The notes beneath the pieces were generated by a model. The model was not told the origin of the DNA. It did not search any database and saw only the letters and a program-made list of their open reading frames with translations. From NCBI GenBank assembly GCA_031315915.1, contig JALDRK010000023.1:1-64000 (forward strand): DNA of 64,000 bases. Reading direction: 5' to 3'. Below are positions 58,506-64,000 of this stretch, in pieces. The stretch comes from Nitrospirales bacterium. GTDB taxonomy: Bacteria; Nitrospirota; Nitrospiria; Nitrospirales; UBA8639. The stretch's first letter is position 1. Each line of letters opens with the position of its first letter. Both the position numbers and the translations under genes were made by a program.

Positions 58506-58836
58506 CCTCTGGTTCTCCTTCACCAGCCTCGTTCACGGCCGCCAAATCTTTTGGGTCCAGCTTCACCGTCATAAATTTCATGACTTGATCTTCCATGCGT
58601 TGAAAGCGTTCTAATTCCTTCACCACTGTTGGCGGGCCTTCAAACTGAATGGTGATAAACGTCCCCTTGCGCTCATGTTGGATATCATAGGCCAATTTCT
58701 TTTTGCCGCTATTGTCCAGCTTGAGAATGGTCGCACCCGATTGCGTCAGCAGATCTTTCATCTTTTGAACCACTTGCTCATTTTCTGTCTCGGCCTGCAT
58801 GGGCCGTAAAATACTGAGGGATTCGTATACTCTCAT
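58489..58836 (-). CDS. rpsF: 30S ribosomal protein S6
   Basis: S6 binds S18 on the small-subunit platform. The 115-residue product has MRVYESLSILRPMQAETENE, the KKLAYDIQHERKGTFITIQF block and an acidic C-terminal tail ([14 protein letters not shown]), as in E. coli S6. It is first in rpsF-ssb-rpsR and has a plausible promoter at 58916-58945. Confidence 0.96.
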   Translation of the reverse strand: MRVYESLSILRPMQAETENEQVVQKMKDLLTQSGATILKLDNSGKKKLAYDIQHERKGTFITIQFEGPPTVVKELERFQRMEDQVMKFMTVKLDPKDLAAVNEAGEGEPEDGGVQ

Positions 58837-58915
58837 AACTCGATCTTTGCCTTCTTCAAAAGGATTGCCAAAATTAGGTAGCCAAGGCTTGAGTTTTCCT
58901 CCACAAAAGGAATCA

Positions 58916-58945
58916 AACCTACCACAGCTTTCGCCAAAGTGTCAA
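58916..58945 (-). promoter_or_regulatory. candidate promoter of rpsF-ssb-rpsR
   Basis: On the minus strand a consensus TTGACA (58940-58945) is followed after 18 bases by TAGGTT (58916-58921), about 80 bases before the rpsF start and just after pth. The leader could hold an S6:S18 autoregulatory structure, but I could not recognise the CCG-bulge motif with confidence. Confidence 0.45.
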
Positions 58946-58968
58946 AATTGCAACTTCAAACTGCGACC

Positions 58969-59532
58969 TCACGACCGCCCATGAAACCGATTCATCGCAA
59001 CCGCCGGTCCCTCGTGGATAAGACATTCCAGGGCGTTCACCGACTTGTCCAACACCGCTTCAAGAGCCAATTCTTCCTCCGCAGAAAAAGAGGAAAGAAC
59101 ATAGTCAACAGTATCCCGAGAACCAAGAGGACGGCCGATACCGACTTTCATACGGCAAAACTCATCAGATTCGATACTGTCCAATACCGACCTGACCCCA
59201 TTGTGTCCACCGGCGCCTCCACGGGTTTTAATGCGAACCACACCCAAGGGAAGATCCAAATCGTCATACACGACTACCAGATGGGCAGGCAAGAGCTGAC
59301 GGCTATGCAAAATTTCGCGCACGACGGGGCCGATTCGATTCATCCACGCCAGCGGACGAATCAACAGGACCGGATTCCCTTGGATATGTGTTGAGGCTTC
59401 CAAGGCCAGATGCCGTTCGGCAAAATCCACTCGCCAACGGCACGCCGCGTGCTCAAGAACCAGCCAGCCCAGATTATGCCGAGTGTGCCGGTATTCCGGT
59501 CCCGGATTCCCCAGGCCAACAATCACATGCAA
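58969..59532 (-). CDS. pth: peptidyl-tRNA hydrolase
   Basis: Pth releases peptides from drop-off peptidyl-tRNA. The 187-residue product has VGLGNPGPEYRHTRHNLGWL with the catalytic His in TRHN, VVVYDDLDLPLG with the supporting Asp, and GGAGGHNGVRSV. It lies directly downstream of rplY, a typical pairing. Confidence 0.97.
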   Translation of the reverse strand: MHVIVGLGNPGPEYRHTRHNLGWLVLEHAACRWRVDFAERHLALEASTHIQGNPVLLIRPLAWMNRIGPVVREILHSRQLLPAHLVVVYDDLDLPLGVVRIKTRGGAGGHNGVRSVLDSIESDEFCRMKVGIGRPLGSRDTVDYVLSSFSAEEELALEAVLDKSVNALECLIHEGPAVAMNRFHGRS

Positions 59533-59535
59533 GGA

Positions 59536-60255
59536 TTACTTTTTACCTTCTTTCGGTTTCGCATCAGGAGTCTTGGCTTTGGGATCTGCCGGGGCAGCTG
59601 CGGCAGCCCCCCCTCCCTCTACTTTGGCCTTTTCTTCCACCGGCGTCACCGGAGCGGCTTCTCCGGCTTCACGGGTCAGCAGGGACTCGAGCTTGGCTTC
59701 AGACATCTTTGTCGCCACATGAACCACCATCTGCTCTTCATCATCGAGGATTTTTACGCCGGTCGGAGCCTGCACATCCTTCACGTGAACGCCATCTCCA
59801 ACTCCCAATTCCGACGCGTCGATTTCGATATGATCGGGGATGTGATCCGGCAAACACTCAATATGAAATTCTCGCATGGGCTGATGCAGGATTCCCCCTT
59901 CTTTGACCCCGACTGGTACCTGCCCAATGATTGCAATCGGCAGACGCACACGAATGGGCTTATCCATTGAAACTTCGAATAAGTCCACATGCAGGATTGC
60001 GCCGCTTATCGGATCAAGCTGATGATCTTGAAGCACCGCCACCACATCATTTTCCCCGGAAATTTTGACGGTTAACAGTCCGGTGTGGCCCCTTTGAGAC
60101 AACACCATGTTACGGGCCACTTTATAGTCCATCGCGAGCATGCGGGATTTTCCGGCTCCATACACCACGGCCGGAATTTTTCCACGACCCCGAAGTTTCC
60201 TCGCCACCCCTTTTCCTGCCGCATCCCGTGTTTCGACTTCCAGTTCATATCTCAT
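59536..60255 (-). CDS. rplY: 50S ribosomal protein L25, general stress CTC form
   Basis: The long form of L25 binds 5S rRNA through its N-terminal domain. The 239-residue product has an N-terminal L25 domain (about 1-95, RKLRGRGKIPAVVYGAGKSR) and a beta-rich C-terminal TL5/CTC domain (about 96-190). An Ala/Pro/Lys-rich tail ends KEGKK. It follows prs and precedes pth by 3 bases, as in many bacteria. Confidence 0.96.
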   Translation of the reverse strand: MRYELEVETRDAAGKGVARKLRGRGKIPAVVYGAGKSRMLAMDYKVARNMVLSQRGHTGLLTVKISGENDVVAVLQDHQLDPISGAILHVDLFEVSMDKPIRVRLPIAIIGQVPVGVKEGGILHQPMREFHIECLPDHIPDHIEIDASELGVGDGVHVKDVQAPTGVKILDDEEQMVVHVATKMSEAKLESLLTREAGEAAPVTPVEEKAKVEGGGAAAAAPADPKAKTPDAKPKEGKK

Positions 60256-60294
60256 GGTCTAACCCTTTCCAGAAAGAATACCTATCCACCAGAC

Positions 60295-61236
60295 TTACAC
60301 AAATAACGAGGTGACGGATTCCTCTCGGTGAATTCGTAAAATGGCCTCACCCAGCAGGGGGGCCACCGACAACGACTTGATTTTTTTACACTGCTGTTCC
60401 TTCCCATTCAGGGGAATCGTATTCGTAACCACGACCTCACTCAAACAGGAGGATTCCAACCGCTCTAAGGCCGGGCCGGAAAGCACGGCATGGGTACAAC
60501 CAGCCCACACCGAAAGAGCACCATTGTCCACACATGTCTGAGCGGTTTTGACAATGGTCCCGGCCGTATCGATCATATCATCAAACAATAAGGCGTGCCG
60601 ATTCTCCACTTCACCGATGATATTCATGATTTCGGCCTCATTCGGTGATTCCCGCCGTTTATCGATAATCGCCAGACTGGAATTCAACCGTTTGGCAAAG
60701 GCCCTGGCACGCTCAACGCCCCCGGCATCCGGGGACACTACTACGATATCGGAGGTTTTCTGTTTCTTCATATAGTCCAATAAAACCGGCATTGCGTAAA
60801 GATGGTCAACCGGAATATTAAAAAACCCCTGAATCGGTCCGGCATGAAGATCCATCGTCAAAATTCGTCCGGCACCGGCCACGGTCAGCAGATCGGCAAT
60901 CAATTTGGCGCTGATCGGCACGCGAGGTTGATCCTTGCGATCCTGACGTCCGTACCCATAGTACGGGATGACGGCAGTGATGCGGGATGCCGATGAGCGT
61001 TTCACCGCATCAATCAATAACAACAACTCCATGATGGAGGTGTTGACCGGATGGCAACAGGATTGAATAATGAACACATCTCCACCACGGACATTTTCTT
61101 CAACGCGGACCCGAATTTCCCCGTCACTAAAGGTTGTGACAGTCGTTCGACATAATTCTTGCCCGATATATTGGGCAATTTCCTTAGCCAGAGCCGGATT
61201 GGAATTCCCGGTTAAGAGTTTGAGATCACGAAACAT
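60295..61236 (-). CDS. prs: ribose-phosphate pyrophosphokinase
   Basis: Prs makes PRPP for nucleotides, His and Trp. The start at 61236 ([20 protein letters not shown]) gives 313 residues, the usual size; an upstream start adds 15 unrelated residues. Motifs include [18 protein letters not shown], the PRPP-binding loop [19 protein letters not shown] and [15 protein letters not shown]. It lies between ispE and rplY. Confidence 0.97.
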   Translation of the reverse strand: MFRDLKLLTGNSNPALAKEIAQYIGQELCRTTVTTFSDGEIRVRVEENVRGGDVFIIQSCCHPVNTSIMELLLLIDAVKRSSASRITAVIPYYGYGRQDRKDQPRVPISAKLIADLLTVAGAGRILTMDLHAGPIQGFFNIPVDHLYAMPVLLDYMKKQKTSDIVVVSPDAGGVERARAFAKRLNSSLAIIDKRRESPNEAEIMNIIGEVENRHALLFDDMIDTAGTIVKTAQTCVDNGALSVWAGCTHAVLSGPALERLESSCLSEVVVTNTIPLNGKEQQCKKIKSLSVAPLLGEAILRIHREESVTSLFV

Positions 61237-61444
61237 TTTGTGGAGTCTCACCGGTTTGTCGCAACTCACCCTTTCCCCCAACGAGGGAAGAAGGGCAAAG
61301 GTAATTCTATGAACTTGCCCTTGTCAACTCGGATTGTTCTTCGCCATCCTTGTATCCGACGTTATGGGACTCCCCATTTGGCCGACTGAGCCGATCTGAC
61401 AAAGGATAAAGGCAAATGGGAAAAATCGGACGCCGGTAAAATTA

Positions 61445-62392
61445 TCAATGAAACCGGGAAAGATCGTGAGGAAGACCGGATTGTCCAACAGGAACATCCA
61501 CAATGAGCCATTGGGTATCTTGCTGCAATGTGGCGGATGCCGCACGGGCAGTGTCTTTGTTCGCAAAAATCCCAAAAACCGTAGCCCCACTCCCTGATAA
61601 CAGCGCGGCATGAGCCCCTAATGATCGAAGTTTTTCTTTGATAAATCCTAAAATCGGATATTGAGGAAACAGGGCTTTTTCAAAGTCATTTTCCATGATA
61701 GGAAGCAGATCGTCCCAGGAAATCTTTTCCCTGGCCTCAACTGCACGAGCAAATTCCGACAAGGGGTCGGCAGTCTCCCGCTGCATGGCCAGCTGATCAT
61801 AAGCCCACTTGGTCTGAATAGGAAAGCCCGGATTGACCAATACCACCCATCGTTCCCCCTCGACCAGGAAAGGCGAAACCTCCTGTCCCCATCCTCCGAC
61901 CAAAGCACAGGGTGCATTGAAAAAAAACGGAATGTCGCTTCCCAACGTCGCGCCGCATTCCTTCAGCTCTTGCAACCCCCAACCCAATTTTAAAAGCTGA
62001 GAGACTCCCCATATCGTACCTGCGGCATCGCTACTGCCTCCTCCTAACCCTGCGGCCATCGGAATGGACTTAGTCAATTCAAGTTCCACCCCAACCTCCA
62101 TTCCGGCTCGCTGAAGCACCGCATCCGCCGCCCGATACACTAAGTTTCGCCGGTCGACAGGCAAGTCTGAATTTCCGCACTGCAATACGATCTGCTGATG
62201 ATCGGGATTCGTACGGATCCGTAATACATCGAACAGATCCACGGTATGCATGATGGACCAGAGCTGATGGTAGCCATTGGCCAACCGGTCCAACACCCGG
62301 ATAATCAGATTGATTTTTGCGGGAACGCGAACGACCAGTTCATCCGGACTATCCGGCATAAGGCTTCTCTCCATCATATTCAGGGGATTCAT
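61445..62392 (-). CDS. ispE: 4-diphosphocytidyl-2-C-methyl-D-erythritol kinase
   Basis: IspE phosphorylates CDP-ME in the MEP isoprenoid pathway. The 315-residue GHMP kinase has VPAKINLIIRVLDRLANGYH, the ATP loop IPMAAGLGGGSSDAAGTIWG and the C-terminal LLSGSGATVFGIF motif. The start is either 62392 or the ATG at 62359 (MPDSPDELV), and the latter better fits family length. A 208-base gap holding no gene separates it from prs. Confidence 0.95.
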   Translation of the reverse strand: MNPLNMMERSLMPDSPDELVVRVPAKINLIIRVLDRLANGYHQLWSIMHTVDLFDVLRIRTNPDHQQIVLQCGNSDLPVDRRNLVYRAADAVLQRAGMEVGVELELTKSIPMAAGLGGGSSDAAGTIWGVSQLLKLGWGLQELKECGATLGSDIPFFFNAPCALVGGWGQEVSPFLVEGERWVVLVNPGFPIQTKWAYDQLAMQRETADPLSEFARAVEAREKISWDDLLPIMENDFEKALFPQYPILGFIKEKLRSLGAHAALLSGSGATVFGIFANKDTARAASATLQQDTQWLIVDVPVGQSGLPHDLSRFH

Positions 62393-62398
62393 TAGAAA

Positions 62399-63628
62399 CT
62401 ATCCGATGATCGAACCCATCGAGAAAATCGGAAGGTACATGGCAATGACCACCACTGCAATGGCCGACCCGACCAACAGGATGATGGCAGGTTCAACCAG
62501 GGCAGTCATCGCGACAATCGAACGGTCGACTTCCTGCTCAAATAAGTCGGCGATTTTACCCAACATCGCATCCATTGATCCAGTGGACTCCCCAACTTTA
62601 ATCATTTGAGTCATCATACTCGGAAACAACCCAGGCCCTTGCGCACGCAACGCTTCGGAAAGAGGCAATCCCTGCTCCACTTGTTGCAACGCCTGGTGCA
62701 GACCGCGTTCCAGTGCGACATTGCCGATCACGCCACGCGTCAGATCTACGGCCTGGAGGAGAGGCAGGCCATGTTGCACCAAGGAACCAAGGGTTCTTGC
62801 CACACGGACCACAGCTGCTTTTCTCAACACCGGACCAATAACGGGGATTGTTAAGAGCACCGCATCCTGTGTTTCGCGAATGCCGGGGCTTCGTAACAAG
62901 CCTCTGACTCCCCAGAAAACGAGTCCGCCAAGTACGAGAACCGACACTCCATAGTCCCGCATCCCCTCGGCCAGGGAGATAACGACCAGCGTCAGCCAGG
63001 GCAGCGCCTCTCCCATTTCAGAAAAGAGTTCCGAAAACAAGGGCACCACCCACACGCATAAAAACACCAGTACGCTCAAGGCCACACCCACTAACAAAGC
63101 CGGGTAGGCCAACGCCGATAGGATTTTGGCCCGCAACCGCGTTTGCTTCTCCACATATTGGGCAAGCTGGATCAACGATTCATCCAATCGACCGGTCGAT
63201 TCTCCCACCTCCACCAGACTCACATAGATGGGTGGAAAGATGTCGGGATAGTGAGAGAGGGCCTGGGCTAAAAAACTGCCCCCTTCCACTTTTTCCCGAA
63301 TAACTCGAAGCACCTGCTTGAACCGGGGAGTCCCCGCTTCAGAACTCAGCAGATCCAGACATTCCAGTAAGGGAACTCCGGCCCGAATTAACGTCGCCAA
63401 CTGATGGGTAAAGCCAACAAGCTCTTTGCTGCTGACACGCTGGATAAACGGCCACTGGACCGGAGTTTCCTTGGCTCCGACCGAAGCACCAATTTTTTCC
63501 TGAAGCCTGGTGATGAATAATTCCTGTTTCCGCAGCATATGCACGGCTTCCTGAGGAGTCGCGGCCATGACTTCTCCGGTCATCAAATGCCCCACGCTAT
63601 TTTTTCCGGAATATTCAAAGGTGGGCAT
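62399..63628 (-). CDS. pilC: type IV pilus/type II secretion inner-membrane protein PilC (GspF family)
   Basis: PilC is the inner-membrane platform on which the PilB/PilT motors act. The start at 63628 (MPTFEYSGKNSVGHLMTGEV) gives 409 residues. Two T2SSF domains of about 120 residues (around 70-195 and 270-395) are seen, each with a VGESTG motif (LVEVGESTGRLDESL and MIKVGESTGSMDAML). Three hydrophobic membrane segments are visible, including ILSALAYPALLVGVALSVLV and IILLVGSAIAVVVIAMYLPI. It follows pilT. Confidence 0.95.
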   Translation of the reverse strand: MPTFEYSGKNSVGHLMTGEVMAATPQEAVHMLRKQELFITRLQEKIGASVGAKETPVQWPFIQRVSSKELVGFTHQLATLIRAGVPLLECLDLLSSEAGTPRFKQVLRVIREKVEGGSFLAQALSHYPDIFPPIYVSLVEVGESTGRLDESLIQLAQYVEKQTRLRAKILSALAYPALLVGVALSVLVFLCVWVVPLFSELFSEMGEALPWLTLVVISLAEGMRDYGVSVLVLGGLVFWGVRGLLRSPGIRETQDAVLLTIPVIGPVLRKAAVVRVARTLGSLVQHGLPLLQAVDLTRGVIGNVALERGLHQALQQVEQGLPLSEALRAQGPGLFPSMMTQMIKVGESTGSMDAMLGKIADLFEQEVDRSIVAMTALVEPAIILLVGSAIAVVVIAMYLPIFSMGSIIG

Positions 63629-63679
63629 GCATCGCCTCGTCATTTCTCAACCTTTTGATGAACCGGCTCATCCGTTCTG

Positions 63680-64000
63680 CTACCCCCGGTTGCGTAACCG
63701 CGCCAATGAAATGGGTTGCGGGCGCTCTCGCCCCATGCGCTCAAGAAGTTTGGTGAACTCTTCTGCGTGAGCGGTTGCCCCGAGGGCGGTCTCAACCGAA
63801 ATCAGATTTTGATGACACAGGTCGGCCAGCCCCTGATTCAGGGTCTGCATCCCATATTGCGCCTGCCCGGTTTGCATCATGGAATAAATTTGATGAATCT
63901 TATCTTCACGTATCAAATTGCGGATGGCAGGAGTCGGCACCAGGATTTCCAGGGCCATGACCCGGCCCTTTTCCTGTGATTTCGGAAGGAGACGTTGCGC
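63680..64000 (-). CDS. pilT: type IV pilus retraction ATPase PilT (C-terminal part, 5' end outside window)
   Basis: The frame is open to the window edge and carries the C-terminal region of PilT. It reads QRLLPKSQEKGRVMALEILV, then TPAIRNLIREDKIHQIYSMM, then GMQTLNQGLADLCHQN. This includes the AIRNLIRE motif required for retraction in characterised PilT proteins. The nucleotide-binding domain lies beyond the window. It is followed by pilC after a 51-base gap. Confidence 0.93.
   Translation of the reverse strand, partial: AQRLLPKSQEKGRVMALEILVPTPAIRNLIREDKIHQIYSMMQTGQAQYGMQTLNQGLADLCHQNLISVETALGATAHAEEFTKLLERMGRERPQPISLARLRNRG

Noticed and set aside
1-64000. CRISPR arrays, insertion sequences, phage genes or attachment sites
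   Set aside because: Read through both strands without finding regularly spaced repeats, transposases or integrases. The only long repeat is the tuf pair.

Overview
The window reads as a bacterial chromosome segment of moderate GC with no mobile elements, CRISPR array or rRNA. The best guess at the source is a Nitrospira-like member of the Nitrospirota. This is an inference from gene order (rpsA-plsC-cmk-aroA-tyrA-aroF-hisC-pheA beside sppA and an HU gene), a didermal-type envelope gene set, and a Pup protein outside an actinobacterial context. No marker was searched.

Layout. Positions 1-24.2 kb, minus strand: one very long transcription and translation block. In transcription order it runs tRNA-Tyr, tRNA-Gly, tRNA-Thr, tuf, rpmG, tRNA-Trp, secE, nusG, rplK, rplA, rplJ, rplL, rpoB, rpoC, rpsL, rpsG, fusA, a second tuf, rpsJ, rplC, rplD, rplW, rplB, rpsS, rplV, rpsC, rplP, rpmC, rpsQ, rplN, rplX and rplE (cut by the window start). 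Several of the most conserved genes here (rplV, rpsS, rplB, rplD, rpsL, the 3' end of rpoC, both tuf copies) have reading frames broken by small indels. Their neighbours rpoB, fusA, rpsC and rplP are intact. This looks mainly like consensus-sequence error and should be resolved before any biological reading.

24.2-31.4 kb: mixed small units. They are a secreted DUF192 protein, a bifunctional RelA/SpoT enzyme, an isolated pup gene (ubiquitin-like tag ending Gly-Gly-Glu), tRNA-Val, a TPR lipoprotein, a viroplasmin-RNase HI fusion, a protein made of about four tandem PCP_red-type repeats, and an HU/IHF gene.

31.4-41.1 kb, minus strand: sppA, rpsA, plsC, cmk, aroA, tyrA, aroF, hisC and pheA. This supplies DAHP synthesis, EPSP synthesis and the Phe/Tyr branches, with 4-base overlaps along plsC-cmk-aroA-tyrA.

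41.6-49.7 kb: a BarA-like hybrid sensor kinase, a tiny SHOCT-like peptide gene, panB, folD, a secreted NHL/beta-propeller protein translationally coupled to a cysteine-rich zinc-ribbon-like protein, and a periplasmic cyclophilin.

49.7-64 kb, minus strand: a growth and envelope cluster. In transcription order it is pilT (partial), pilC, ispE, prs, rplY, pth, rpsF, ssb, rpsR, yceD, rpmF, plsX, fabH, a FabL-like enoyl reductase, fabD, fabG, acpP, fabF and rnc. It couples type II fatty acid synthesis with ribosomal proteins and RNA processing.

The most interesting non-housekeeping signals are the orphan Pup gene and the tandem PCP_red protein. No clear undescribed multigene system was found.
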